Assembly: GCF_003086295.3 (NCBI RefSeq)
Contig: NC_092046.1
Coordinates: 102,775,363-102,839,362, forward strand
Direction of reading: 5' to 3'
DNA: 64,000 nt
Source: Arachis hypogaea
Taxonomy: Eukaryota; Streptophyta; Magnoliopsida; Fabales; Fabaceae
Below the pieces are notes generated by a model. The model made no database searches. It had not been told where the DNA came from and saw nothing but the letters and a program-made list of their open reading frames with translations. Position 1 is the first letter of the stretch, and every line of letters begins with the position of its first letter. Position numbers and translations under genes: made by a program. Positions 33,000 to 44,450 of this stretch are shown piece by piece.

Positions 33000-33256
33000 T
33001 TGATTGTGCATCAACAATGATTAAATTGGAAGATAACTAGATTGAGAATTTTTGTTTTGTTTGATTTAATTTTCTGTTTGAGTAATTTACTTTCTATTTT
33101 AGTTAATTTCTTCCCTTCCCCCTACTTTTTCTTTGTTATTTACAATTCATTTCACTAACCCACTAACTGTTTAATATATTGCATCACTCACATTAACAGT
33201 AATTCTGACAGAAATACTTTCTACATCTATTTTCCTTGTATGTACTTGTTTGTTGT

Positions 33257-35082
33257 ATGACAAGGAGAAGAAGCGGGGCTTCAACTTCCTTTGATTCTGA
33301 ACCTGAGATAACCTTCCTTAGACTAAGGAGGGAGGCAAGAGAAAAACGTGTAGTTGGTGCTGAAGAAGAGGAGGGACACTTTGAGGAATACTTTGAACTA
33401 AACATGGAAGAAAACATGGAAAACCATCGTGAAGAAGAAGCTTACAACCATGGCGGAGGAGGACGAGCAAATCATGCTGGGGAGGATAGAAGAGTTTTAG
33501 GCTCTTACATCAATCCAAACCCAGGAAATTGTTGAAGTAGCATTCAAAAGCCAACCATCCATGCCAACAATTTTGAACTAAAACCACAGCTCATCACCCT
33601 TGTTCAGAACAACTATTCGTTCAGAGGAAGTGTCCAAGAAGACCCCAATCAAAATCTAACCACCTTCTTGAGAATTTGTGACATAGTGAAGTTTAATGGT
33701 GTTCATCCTGACGCATATAGACTGCTCTTATTTCCATTCTCACTCAAGGATAAAGCAGCCAAGTGGCTGGAGTCTTTCCCAAAGGAAAGCTTGACAACTT
33801 GGGAAGATGTGGTGAACAAATTCTTAGCAAGATTTTACCCTCCTCAACGAATCAATAGGCTGAGAGCTGAGGTCCAAACTTTCAGGCAACAAGATGGTGA
33901 GACTCTGTATGAAGCATGGGAGAGGTTTAAGGACCTAACAAGGAGGTGCCCACCAGATATGTTCAACGAATGGGTGCAGCTTCACATCTTCTATGAAGGC
34001 CTGTCATATGAATCAAAGAAGGCAGTAGACCATTCATCCGGAAGATCTTTGAACAAGAAGAAGACCATTGAGGAAGCCATAGATGTCATTGAAACTATAG
34101 CAGAGAATGACTACTTCTATGCTTCCGAAAGAGGGAACACGAGAGGAGTAATGGAGCTAAACAATGTAGATGCTCTGCTTGCCCAAAACAAGCTCATTAC
34201 CCAGCAGCTGGCTGACCTCACCAAGAAGATGGAGAAGAACCAAGTAGCAGCAATCTCCACTTCATCAACAACCCAAGAAGGACGGAATGAAGAAGCAGAG
34301 GGAAGTTAGGAGTAAGTCAACTATATTGGAAATTCACCTAGGCAAAACCATGACCCATACTCCAAGACCTACAACCCTGGATAGAGGAATCACCCAAACT
34401 TTGGGTGGGGAAATCAACAAGACCAAAGCCTTGATCAAAGACGCCCAAATCCCAACAATGCAGCTCACCAACATTTCACATCTAGGCCATATCAACACTC
34501 CCATAACAACACCTCTCCACATCCACATCAAAACCAAAATAACTTACCTCATCCTTCCACCTCTAATCACAATCTACAATCATTTGATGACAGACTCTCA
34601 AGGATTGAGAATCTACTTGAAGGCATAGGCAAGGAGATTCAAGATAACAAGGTGTTCAAGGAGGAAGTGCGAGCCAGTTTCAAGAACCAGGGAGACACAA
34701 TCAAGAGGTTGGAATTTCAAGTGGGGTATCTCTCTGAGCAAATTCCCAAACCCACAGATGGATTTCCAAGTGACACAGAGAAGAATCCGAGAGGTGAAAC
34801 AAAGAAAGTAAGATGGGAAGATTGCAAGATGGTCACTATAAGTGATAAGGAGACTGAGGACAAGCCAAGCAAGCTGTCAGAACAACCTGAAGATACCTCG
34901 GTAGAGAAGAAGGAAAAAGATCATCAAGAACCAAAAATCTCACAACAAGAGCTGCTGAGACTCTATGTACCTTTTCCCCAACTGCTCAATGGTGCTGTGG
35001 AGAAGAGAATATACTCAAGGTTTCTAGATTTGTTTGCATCTCTGCATGTCAACATACCATTCATCAAGACTATTCAATAAAT
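33257..35082 (+). pseudogene. R6 gag
   Basis: Start at ATG 33257 (MTRRRSGASTSFDSEPE), about 255 bases after the primer site. The Gag core is ELKPQLITLVQNN, FLRICDIVKFNGVHPDAYRL, WLESFPKESLTTWED and KFLARFYPPQRINRLRAEVQ. The tail is Asn/His/Pro-rich, then a coiled coil (LSRIENLLEGIGKEIQDNK, KNQGDTIKRLEFQVGYLSEQ). One frame throughout with stops at 33533-33535 (TGA), 34307-34309 (TAG), 34313-34315 (TAA) and 35078-35080 (TAA). No zinc knuckle seen. The product would assemble the virus-like particle. Confidence 0.88.
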
Positions 35083-36096
35083 TCCTGCATACATCAAGTA
35101 TATGAAGGAGCTACTTCCCAGGAAAAGCTCACTCAAGGGAGGCCAAACTATAGTGATGAATAAGGAGTGCAGTGCCCTTATTCAACCACAGTTGCCTACA
35201 AAAAGAAAAGATCCGGAGAGTTTTCATGTCCCCTGTGCCATAGGAGAAACAATTTTTGATAAAGCACTCTGCGATTTGGGAGCCAACATCAACTTAATGC
35301 CCTTATCCCTGGTGAAGAGGCTAAAGATCAATGAGATAATGCCCACAGATGTAGTCATAAGGCTGGCAGACAAAACTCAAAAACAAGCAATAGGAGTGGT
35401 GGAAAATGTATTGGTAAAGGTTGGGAAGTACTTTCTTCCCACAGACTTTGTCATCTTGGACATGGAAGAGAGTCACACTCACCCAATCATATTGGGAAGA
35501 CCATTCCTAGCTACAGCCAGAGCACTCATAGATGTGGAGCGAGGGGAGCTAATATTGAGGATCCATGATGAACGACTCAGCTTTAATGTCTTCAAACTCT
35601 CACAAGAAGCAGACCAAGAAAACAAAGAACCAGGCAAAGATCATAATGAGATGCTGACAGAGGAAGCAAGCATTGAAGCACAACCAGCCCATCTGGGAAA
35701 ACCCTTGGTTGATGAACAAGGAAATAAGCAGTTGTCACAACTCAAGGAAAAGCTAGAGGAACCTAAACCACTAGAGACATGTGAAGATAACAACAAAATT
35801 TCCTTAGAAGAAGAAGTCACCAAGAGCAAGGCAACATCAAAAGTGACAAAGAAGAAGGTACCAAGGGGGTGGAGGAACAAGAAGATCCCTACGGAAGACT
35901 TCTCTCCAGGGGACAAAGTGATCTCAGCTTACTTCCCAGATATCCCCCTAATCTCCCCACTGTACCATCTCAGTTACCTAAGGTCTTCACCATCAACAGA
36001 GTTCTCTCCTTGGAACATGTAGAGATCATTGATACAACCAATGGATATAAGTCCAAAGCAAGAGGGGAGGACTTTAAGCATTACCAACCACCCTGA
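35083..36096 (+). pseudogene. R6 protease fused to integrase C-terminal remnant
   Basis: Retroviral-type aspartic protease with active site ALCDLGANINLMP and the second-lobe IILGRPFLATARALIDV, in frame with gag. It is followed by a charged linker (SLEEEVTKSKATSKVTKKK). From about 35880 the text FSPGDKVISAYFP and, after a frameshift near 35950, FTINRVLSLEHVEIIDTTNG and GEDFKHYQPP ending at 36096 matches the integrase C-terminal domain of R1 and R5 in outline. RT, RNase H and the integrase core are absent between the two, so this looks like an internal pol deletion that kept both ends. Confidence 0.75.
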
Positions 36097-36108
36097 TGAG
36101 GGAGAAAT

Positions 36109-36155
36109 GTCAAGCTAGTGACGATAAAGAAGCACTTCATGAGAGGCAACCCATG
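36109..36155 (+). promoter_or_regulatory. AGGCAA-loop hairpin after R6 coding region
   Basis: GTC and GAC arms at 36109-36122, GATAAAGAAGCACTT, then CATGAGAGGCAACCCATG (36138-36155): a 6-bp stem with one A/C mismatch and AGGCAA loop. Confidence 0.65.
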
Positions 36156-36944
36156 TTTTATATACTTTTAGAAAATAGTTAATAAGTTAATATTCATGGA
36201 CTCTAACTCAAACTTGACAAACACTTGGTGAAATCCTTATATTGCAGTATATAGTGAAGAACAAGTTTGGTGTTCAAAGCGTGCCAAGAAAGCTTGAATG
36301 CAACTGAGAGCATGCTAGTCTTGGAACTTTGAACAGAACTGTTCATCACAGTGCTCCAAACTAAGTTTGGTGTCACCCCATGGTGCCACCAATGTGCATA
36401 TAAGGATACACAGTTAGTTAGTTAGTTGGAGTTCATGAATAAACAATCTAATCTTTTCTTCCCTTTATTATTCTAGCTGTAAAATTTAAATTGAACTTTT
36501 TTTATGATATTAATTCTTATTTTTCTTATTTGATCTTTATAGGGAAAAGGAGAGGAGCATTGAAGGAGATTGATTGGATAATTAAATGAGAAAGGCTCGG
36601 CCACTTCATGAAGAGGGTACTACACACGTGCCTCAAGGGGGAATGCATTGGGAATGGTTGCCATGCAACATTGGAAGAAGAACAAATTTGGAAACTGAAC
36701 CAACTCCATCATAAAGTTGGTAATCCTCGTGCTTATTCCATACAAAACCCCATCCGTTCATCATACACCAACCCCATCAATCCACACCTTTCATCTCTTC
36801 CTCACCTCCCTATATAAGTGAATCCTAGTCCGAACTCCCCCTCACACCCAAAGTGCTACCTCTCATACTTCACACCTCGTCCTAACCAACCTAATTCTTC
36901 ATCTATCCGTACCATCCAATCTCCTCACACAGCAACTCAAATTC
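36156..36944 (+). other. R6 region between coding block and accessory ORF
   Basis: No ORF. Two AAGTTTGGTGT strings (36263 and 36362); the second is preceded by its complement (CCAAACTAAGTTTGG, 36357-36371) and so can fold. Confidence 0.5.
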
Positions 36945-37170
36945 ATGGCAGCATCAAGCTCCAAGAGGCAAAAGAGGAAGGAACCAATGGTGAGCGTTCC
37001 TTTTGATGAGAAGAGGTTCAAAACTGCCTTCCATGAACAAGAGTTTGAGCAGATAAAGCTCAAAAAGATACTGCCCGAATTTACCTTCCAAATCAATGAA
37101 GACGAGTGCCCACAGATTCGGGAGAAAATTGAATAAGGAGGAAAGCATGGGCATCCACAAGAGTAAAAGG
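36945..37170 (+). pseudogene. R6 accessory ORF, internally deleted
   Basis: Begins MAASSSKRQKRKEPMVSVPF and keeps about 63 codons of the N-terminus (FDEKRFKTAFHEQEFEQIKL, FTFQINEDECPQIREKIE), equivalent to the first part of the R5 accessory protein. A TAA at 37134-37136 follows and the sequence then matches the very end of the R3 version (GHPQE for EHPHE at 37149-37163). The whole middle is deleted. Confidence 0.65.
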
Positions 37171-38174
37171 TGGTGGAGTATGAAATAGAACATGCTTCCA
37201 TAATAGTTTGAACCTTTTTAAATTCTGTCTTTTAAGTTTTTTATGTTGAAAAGGTCTATGCTTGCTGTTCTTTATGTCACTGCATCCTTACTTTGCTTAC
37301 CTGTATGCTTGTCCCTTTGAATCAAATGAAAAAGAGAATAAGTGTTTCAAAGGACCAGAGAGGAGTTCATACTATGGAGTAAGTTCATGAGTTTATGGTA
37401 TAGTCATAAGTTAGCTAAGTTGGTTCAACTAAAAGGTGGGAAGACAACTATCTGACCTGAATCATATGCTTTGAATACACCTCATGAGACTAGCTAAATA
37501 AGAAGATCCTAATAAGAAAAAGGGAAAGAACAATAAAGGTTGGAAAATAAAAGAAAAAGAGTAAGTAATAAGGCTAGGCACCAATGGTTTTAATCTTGAG
37601 GCATGTGTCTGTGGTGCTCCTATGTGAGGGATCTACTTGGATGAATAAGCTCTTAGGGGTGCCTTATCACTTAGTAACTTGGGTTAACTAACTCGGAATT
37701 ATCAGCTGAAAGTCCACTATCAAGAGTAACCCTCACTACAGAGCATTTAGTAACCCAAAGAGGTGCTGGACACCAAGGTCTCAAGAAAAGAAAATAAATA
37801 AACTATATGCCTGTGGTGTGTATGTATGGGGGAGAGACTTGAGCAAGTAAGTCCTTAGGGGTGCTTCAACACTTAGCACCTTGAACCAACTGGTTCGGGA
37901 GTGTTGGCTGAAAGCTTATTTTAAAGAGTTGCCCCCTTACAGAGCACTTAGCCTAAGAATAAAAATAAGCCTTGAAATGACAACAAAAGGATCAATGAAT
38001 AAAAGTCTCATGGGATACAATCACAGTGAGTATTCTAGGACATGATAAAGGTCTGAAAGCCAGGAATGAACCTAAGTTGCTATGCATGAAACCACCATAA
38101 AACCAGGGACATGACTTCCACAAGAATGACTCATTTCTCTTGGCATTCCATTCATCATTCTTTTGTTCCAATAC
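37171..38174 (+). other. R6 3' non-coding region
   Basis: Aligns with 4637-5679 in R3. No ORF of its own. Confidence 0.55.
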
Positions 38175-38210
38175 TTGCTTAGGGACAAGCAAGCTTTAAG
38201 TTTGGTGTTG
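38175..38210 (+). promoter_or_regulatory. Pre-LTR hairpin and priming motif of R6
   Basis: TTGCTTAGGGACAAGCAA (38175-38192) then TTTAAGTTTGGTGTTG touching the LTR start at 38211; identical to R3. Confidence 0.6.
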
Positions 38211-40633
38211 TGATGCCAGGGCATTTTGGCCAGTTTCACTGACCTTTTCTTTACTGTTTTTAGGGTAGTTTCATGCATTTCCTTAGGAAATAAGCATGTT
38301 TTGGGTAGATATTCACTTACATCTTGATTCAAGCATACATTGTGCACTTTACATGATTTCATGAGGACTTTGCATGAATTTAATGACAAATTGGATGTTG
38401 CATTTCCCATGACTTGGACTAGAACTTTGATGCACTTTATTGCTTGATTTCAGGACAAAGGAAGCAGATAAGAACCATATTAGAATGGGAGTAACTTGCA
38501 AAGTTAATGAGAAAAGTAATTGCCAATAACGCTCTCGAAGCCATCATTGCCCACATTAAGAGTCACGTTAACTAAGTTAACGTGAACTCTAACGTGGAAG
38601 AAAGGAAATGGAGCCAACGTTAGTGACACTTAACATTATCACTAACGTTGGACCAAGCTCATAAGTGGCCACGTTAGTTGCCACGTTAACTTTGTTAACG
38701 TGGCCTCTAACGTTAAGAATTAAAGGGGAAGCCAACGTTAGTGACATTCAACTTTATCACTAACGTTGGCCAAGTCACATAAAGCCACCTTAACTCCCAC
38801 GTTAACCTAGTTAACGTGGAAGCTAACATGAAGAAACAAGGTGGTCGACAACGTTAGTGACACCAAACATTGTCACTAACGTTGGAAGGAACCCACACAA
38901 GCCCCAATAAGCCACGTTAACTCCCACGTTAACCTAGTTAACGTGGAAGTTAACGTGAAGAAGGGAGGTGATCGCCAACATTAGTGACACCCAACATTGT
39001 CACTAACGTTGGAATGAGCCTACACAAGCCACTATGAGCCACGTTAACTCCCACATTAACTTAGTTAACATGGAAGCTAACGTGGATAAGGGAATGATGA
39101 GGCAACGTTAGTGACACTCAACTTTGTCACTAACGTTGGAGATGGCTAGCATGGCCACGTTAGAAGCCACGTTAACCTAGTTAACGTGGACTCTAACGTG
39201 AGAAATAGGGGCACATTGGAACGTTAGTGACAATGGTAAGTGTCACTAACGTTCTCGAAGGTTGGCAAGCCTACGTTAAAAGAGCCACGTTAACTAAGTT
39301 AACGTGGACTCTAACGTAGGGAAGGGGGAGACTTCTCAACGTTATTGGGAAAGGCAAGTCCCAATAACGTGTGCGAAGGACAAAGAGGCAACGTTAGTGG
39401 CAACGTTTGTGCCACTAACGTTGAAGTTAACGTGGCCCTTACTTTGGTGAGGAACGTTAGTGAAAAAGGTGATTGTCACTAACGTTCTCGAACCCATATT
39501 TTCACTGAACGTTAACACCACTAACGTCCTGAGCTAAAGTCTCTGCCCACTTCAAACTTTCTCTCTGCAAGTAAAGCCAAGCTCAATGAAGAAAAGAACT
39601 GCTTCAAACTCAAGATCCAAAGGCCCATACCCAAGACTTGAAGAGCCAACTAGAAGAAAAGAAGAGTAGTATATATAGGAGTAGCTTTGAATTAAATTAG
39701 GGAGTTGGAAATTATAGGGAGCCTCTTGGCATAGAACTACTCTCTGTATTTTACTTTCTCTGCACCTCTAGTTTCATCATGTATTCTCCATCTTTGTTTT
39801 CATTTTCCAGAGCTATGAACAACTAAACCCCTTTCATTGGGTTAGGGAGCTCTGTTGTAATTTGATGGATCAATACTAGTTTTCATTATTCTTCTTCTAT
39901 CTTTTCTCTTGATTTTACTTGAAAGCTTTCGATCTTCATCCAATTGGGTAGTTATCTTGGAAAAGAGGCTATTCAAACTTGGATCTCTTCTGAACCTTGA
40001 AAGAGGAATGAAGAGATCATGCTAGAAATGCATGTGGGAAATGTGACTATAATCCTCTCAACACTTGATTTGGGAAATGCATGTGGTATAATCAGTGACC
40101 ATACTTCATCTCTTCTCATGAGTAATTGACCAAGGAATTGGCTATTGATCAAGACTTGAGAGATTGAATTACAAGGAATTGTAATTCGATCACTTAAGAT
40201 TGCCAAGGAGATCAATGAGTGCATTGATTGAGGAAAAGATAAAAATGAAATTGATCCGGAGAATGCAACATCTCCTGAGCCCAATGAACTCCCCATTTCT
40301 GATCTTACCCATTCTCTTTAATTTTTGTCATTTACTTTTATGAGCAATTACCCCATTCCCATTTAAGATTCTGCAATTTACTTTCCGTCATCTACATTCA
40401 GCTCTTTATTTCTAGCATTTACTTTTCTGTTATTTACTTTTCTGCCATTTAATTTTCTGCAAATCTCAACCCAAATTCTGATTCGCTCAACTAGAACATT
40501 CCTCTAATTAAAGTTTCTTGATCAATCAGTCCCTGTGGGATTCGACCTCACTCTATTGTGAGTTTTTACTTGACGACAAATTCGGTACACTTGCCGAAGG
40601 AAATTTGTTATGAGACAAGGTTTCCGTGCATCA
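38211..40633 (+). repeat. R6 3' LTR (2423 bp)
   Basis: TGATGCCAGGGCATTTTGG to TTTCCGTGCATCA, colinear with 30509-32975. TATATATA at 39670-39677. The inverted-repeat array (38520-39535) is one unit shorter than in the 5' copy, and a 30-bp or so segment near 40025 differs. Confidence 0.93.
38520..39535. repeat. AACGT-type inverted-repeat array, R6 3' LTR
   Basis: Same alternating arms as at 30780-31870, with scattered CG to TG/CA changes in individual arms (for example CACATTAAC for CACGTTAAC). Confidence 0.9.
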
Positions 40634-41060
40634 ACTATAGCATATTATATATCAAATCGAAGCCCCAGACGTTATCTTTCCAACGCAACTGGAACCGCGT
40701 CGTTTGGACCTCTGAAGCAAAAATTATTGCCATTTGAGTGCGAAGAGGTCAGGCTGGACAGCTTAGCAATTTCTCCAACTTCTTGTATTCCTTCCACTTT
40801 TGCATGCTTCCTTTTCATTCTCTGAGCCATTCTTGCCCTGTAATCTCTGAAATCACTTAACACACATATCAAGGTATCTAATGGTAATAAGGGAGGATTA
40901 ATAATGAGCAAATATAAGATCAAAGGAGCATGTTTTCAATCAAAGCACATAATTAGGAAGGCAAATGTAAAACCATGCAAATAGTATGAATAAGTTGGTA
41001 AAGAGTTGATAAAAACCACTCAATTGAGCACAAGATAAACCATGAAATAGCGGTTTATCA
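40634..41060 (-). repeat. R4 5' LTR, right segment
   Basis: Resumes R4 LTR sequence after R6 with the duplicated ACTAT and ends GGTTTATCA at 41060, followed by GGGCT. Confidence 0.95.
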
Positions 41061-42815
41061 GGGCTCGACATCGTCATCATCATCAGGATCATCAGGGACA
41101 ATTTTACCGTCCTTCACAATGTTGTCCAAGCTGAAGAGAGTAAGGTCAAGCTCGGGCGCAAGAACTTGAACCTGCTCCTTCAAATTCTCATAAGCAGCAG
41201 TAACACTGCCTACAAGATGACCTTGAAGTTCGGCATAATCAGCTCGGACAGACTCCAAACTCTCCCTGAGATCCATCATCTCCCTATAAGTGGTGACATA
41301 GCTCTCCTTATGCTTCAATGCCGTATCCTCAGCCAACTTTGCAGAGGCCGCCAAAGCAACAGCTCTAGTTTTCTCACCCTCCAACTTTTTCTCCAACCTG
41401 GTCACTTTCACCTTGAGCTCCTCCTTCAAACCCTTAATCCGGTCAAACTCTGATTTGGCCTCCTCCATAAAGGCCTTCGTTGCATGAATAGGAAGATCTT
41501 GGGCGGTTCGATACAGAGCTGCCCCCATATGTGCCATCTTGATGCTACTCCGGGTAATAAAATCCAAATGACGAAGAAGAGAGACATCGTCAGTAGGAAT
41601 GACACCATAAGGAGCAATCTACTGGTCAACAAACCCAACAGCATTGAAATCAATAGCATCTAAATTAGAGGGCTCAATAGTTCGAGGACTTTTTAAAGAG
41701 GGAACGGCCGTAGGAGAGGAGACAGCAGCAGAAGCCTGGAGAGGATCAAGCATATGGACCCGAGGGGTAGGGATCATCCTTCTCGGGCCAGGAGAGCTCG
41801 GTAGAGGCTGTTTGGGAGGAACACGAGAAGACCCTTCCCCAGCCACTTTGGCCAAGATGTTTTCGGCTGCAGTAGCCTTCCTCACCTTTTTAAAGGCTTT
41901 CATAGAGTCATTATTCTTGGCCATCTCTGAAAAACAAAATCAACCATAGAAGTAGGTTACAAGCTGCTAAAAGAAAGAAGCAAAGTAAAAACAAAGCAAA
42001 ACATATTAATTAATACCCAACGCAGTTCGGACAAGGGATGGGTCTCCCAAAAATTTCTTGGTGTCAAGATGAGGAGGTTCCCCCCAAATATCCTCCAAAA
42101 TATTTACAAAGGCCTGTTTGACTTTGTCAAGCATCTTCCACGTGTATCGAGACACCACCATACTCTGTTGCCAACACAAGGGGAAGGCAGATTCATCATT
42201 CGCTTCTAGGAAAAACGGTCGAGCTCCCTCAACAGCTCGGACCTTAAAAAAGTAGTTCTTGAAGTCCCTAAAGGACTCGTCATACATAGCAAAACCTTTA
42301 TGTCCTTGGGCAGATCTAAAGGAAATCCAAGATTCTTTCTTCTTTGAAGAAATCCCAGGCTTAGTTAAAACAAAAAGGTAAAGAAAGAGAGTCTGAGAAG
42401 GTGTGACGTCCAACTCTTGGCAAAGCAGCTGAAGGATCCTGATAAAATCCCACGAGTTCGGATGGAGCTGGGATGGAGCTACGTTACACGACCACAACAA
42501 ATCGATCTCAAAGGAAGTGAAAGGAAAAGTAATATTCAACTGGCTGAAAAAATAGTCATAAGCATAAAAGAAAGGGCGTTCCCCCTGGGTCAGAGCAGGG
42601 AAGCAAACCCTCTCCTCAGAATCAGGCGCTACCAATTCATAGTTCTTTTCCTGATCTCTATTCTTATAGAGTTTGTGATGTTTTCTATGCTCTACACAGA
42701 ATTTAGAATTAACTACAGAGACGCACATCAAGACAAGGGAGTCCAGCCAATTAGACATGCCCTGGGGGACTTTGGAGGAAGTCTCGATAATATTTTTGCG
42801 AGAAGACATGGTCAA
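41061..42815 (-). pseudogene. R2 antisense ORF, N-terminal exons
   Basis: Minus-strand gene opposite to R2, starting MTMSSRKNIIETSS at 42815. Exon 1 encodes a domain resembling the putative gypsy-type transposon family (Pfam Transposase_28 from memory): FPFTSFEIDLLWSCNVAPSQ and LHPNSWDFIRILQLLCQEL. A likely intron of about 90 bases (GTATTAATT at 42016 to TTTTTCAG at 41927) keeps frame into exon 2 (MAKNNDSMKAFKKVRKATA). A TAG at 41621-41619 interrupts it, then a coiled coil follows (VKVTRLEKKLEGEKTRAVAL). The frame reaches the R4 insertion at 41061 and finishes at 11364-11171. Antisense ORFs in this position are typical of Tat/Retand elements; function unknown. Confidence 0.75.
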
Positions 42816-43914
42816 CTAATCCTACAGCAAAGAAAAGAGAGAGGAATTACTAAATAAATAGCTCAGCCACAACAAAGAAAACAACTCAGACAAAATAGAT
42901 ATAACTTGATCTAGGGCACACATGACAAAAGGAAAACCCAAGACACAACCTATTGGTCCAGGGGCATCCTTTGGAGGCAATAACAGAGCAAGGACTTAAG
43001 GAAATCATCAAGAAAAACCTTCTTTCAATCAACACTCCGAGAAGAAAATTATAAACCAAATAAGTCATCAATAGCCGCCCCTCAAACTACAGTTTCAGTC
43101 TATTAGCAAAAGGAACTACCAAGTAACAAAAACATGTCAAGCGGAAATCATCAAAGACGCAACCTTTCTTTAGAATAAAACAAGCCATTGTCTCAAAACG
43201 CTACAAAACCAGAAAATGCAGAAACAGGCAACAACATGCAAAGCCCTAAAAAGCCTCAATCATCAGAAAAAATGCCAAGAGTATACATAAGGGCGAAAGA
43301 AAGCCAAAAAAAATACATCACAGTGACCCATAGGCATAAGAATACGAAAAGGTTCAAGCTTTCTAACACAAAGTTAAGCCAGATCAAAACTATACCAAGA
43401 GTAGAACAATGCAAGTATAAATGAAGAACGACAAAAGAAGTCAAAGAAAAGAGGAACCAACCTGAAAGAGAAGAAAAGCGCTGAAGAAGCGGAAAGGACA
43501 AAATCCGGGATTGCCCTCGATCAAGGAAAGCACAACCACTAAATGGCGTCACAGAAAGAAACGCGAAAACGCAAGCTTCAGGCAGAACAGAAGGGCAGAA
43601 AGAAAAGGAGAAGTTACAGCAAGAAAGAAAAAAAAGAGAAAACCGTTTTTTGTGAAATGTTCAAAATGAACATGGGAGGCAAAAGAAACGGAGCATTAAA
43701 AGAATTAATGAGGTTATTAAACCCTCGCACATTCCTAAAGCAAGGAGACACGCATTTTCAAAAGGATAAAAATTTGAAGAAAAACGTTCCGCATTCAAAG
43801 GGAAACTCTACAAAAGAAAAAGGCGACAAAATGCTCGAGTTCGGCTTCACCAGAAAAGGATCGAAGTCCTAAAAACTCGACCTCAAAAGGAAGACCACAC
43901 TCGAGCAGGGGCAC
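42816..43914 (+). other. R2 3' non-coding region and polypurine tract
   Basis: A-rich sequence between the antisense ORF start and the 3' LTR. GAGCAGGGGCAC at 43903-43914 is the probable plus-strand primer. It must also hold the promoter of the antisense gene, which I could not locate. A Lys-rich plus-strand frame (43543-43872) looks compositional. Confidence 0.5.
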
Positions 43915-44450
43915 TGTTTATACCTTGGGTCGAGCTATTCAACCCGGGATGTTTGACGACAAGTCAACCGACCTCTTCAGGTCAGGATTATCCGACCTCT
44001 TCTCAAAGAGGTTGGCCAAATTGCCAGGAAAAGCCCAATAAGGGCCCAGACAGAGGAACACGACCCAAAACCAAAGGCAGCCCAAGCCTATAGAGATAAG
44101 GGCGGTTCTCTTGAAGATAAAGATGACTTCACTCAAAGATAAGATAAGATAAGATAACTATCTTATCCCCAGAATAGTCATCCCCTACTATTATAAATAC
44201 ACTGGAGCACCCCAGTATAACTCATACTCTGATTCTACTAAAAACCTGCTTAATACCCTTGCTAACTTAAGCATCGGAGTCCCTTGCAGGTACCACCACC
44301 CTCCGGTGACGAAGGATCAGCAGCATAGCTAGCCCAACAAATCGGACACAACAGCTCCGGCCGCCATCCACCAGCCGGACACGTCATTTCCGACCAGAAC
44401 AGAAGATCTCATCCGAGATCGACCTACTGTTTCAGGTAACCCTCGGAACA
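43915..44450 (+). repeat. R2 3' LTR, complete (536 bp)
   Basis: TGTTTATACC to CTCGGAACA, followed by GTATC. The full length is fixed by where the R1 gag frame resumes. TATA box TATAAATA at 44192-44199. Confidence 0.9.

Larger units (their letters stand above)
30509..40633 (+). mobile_element. R6: gag-protease element lacking pol
   Basis: A 10,125-bp plus-strand insertion in the R4 LTR. Duplications are ACTAC (30504-30508) and ACTAT (40634-40638); the uninterrupted R4 copy reads AACTATAACATATT near 12391, confirming the site. LTRs are 2467 and 2423 bp, with roughly 2.5% substitutions by hand count plus indels in the inverted-repeat array. Internal content: primer site, gag, protease, a remnant of the integrase C-terminus, AGGCAA hairpin, shortened accessory ORF, pre-LTR module. 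Reverse transcriptase and RNase H are absent, so it is of the non-autonomous gag-bearing type. Confidence 0.93.
11365..41060 (-). mobile_element. R4: minus-strand non-autonomous LTR element
   Basis: Both LTRs are 1447 bp once R6 and one copy of its duplication are removed from the right one, and the element is flanked by perfect GGGCT duplications (11360-11364 and 41061-41065). Reading on the minus strand: 5' LTR (41060 to 29484, split by R6), primer site for tRNA-Asp, a long A/T-rich leader, one ORF of unknown function, a GC-rich repeat array, a short ORF, a 3' region interrupted by R5, a polypurine tract and the 3' LTR. No gag core, protease, reverse transcriptase or integrase was found, so mobility would depend on another element. 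I count about 49 differences between its LTRs. Confidence 0.9.
3413..44450 (+). mobile_element. R2: Tat-like Ty3/gypsy element with nested insertions
   Basis: Bounded by LTRs that start TGTT and end in CA, with exact 5-bp duplications GTATC at 3408-3412 and 44451-44455 and restoration of the R1 gag frame between them. Its own sequence is 3413-3786, 7896-11364 and 41061-44450. Diagnostic Tat/Retand features are a second, archaeal-type RNase H domain between RNase H and integrase, tandem repeats after pol, and a spliced antisense ORF before the 3' LTR. Gag, protease and reverse transcriptase are missing; they were lost together with half of the 5' LTR where R3 now sits. Over the 374 shared LTR bases I count about 19 differences, the highest of the datable elements here. 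Confidence 0.9.

Noticed and set aside
43543..43872. 109-codon Lys-rich ORF in R2 3' region
   Set aside because: Compositionally biased A-rich DNA on the strand opposite to the antisense gene; no motif.
44289..44450. Treating this as R2 leader or primer site, with LTR ending at 44288
   Set aside because: The R1 gag frame and the GTATC duplication place the LTR end at 44450; the shorter match only reflects truncation of the other LTR.
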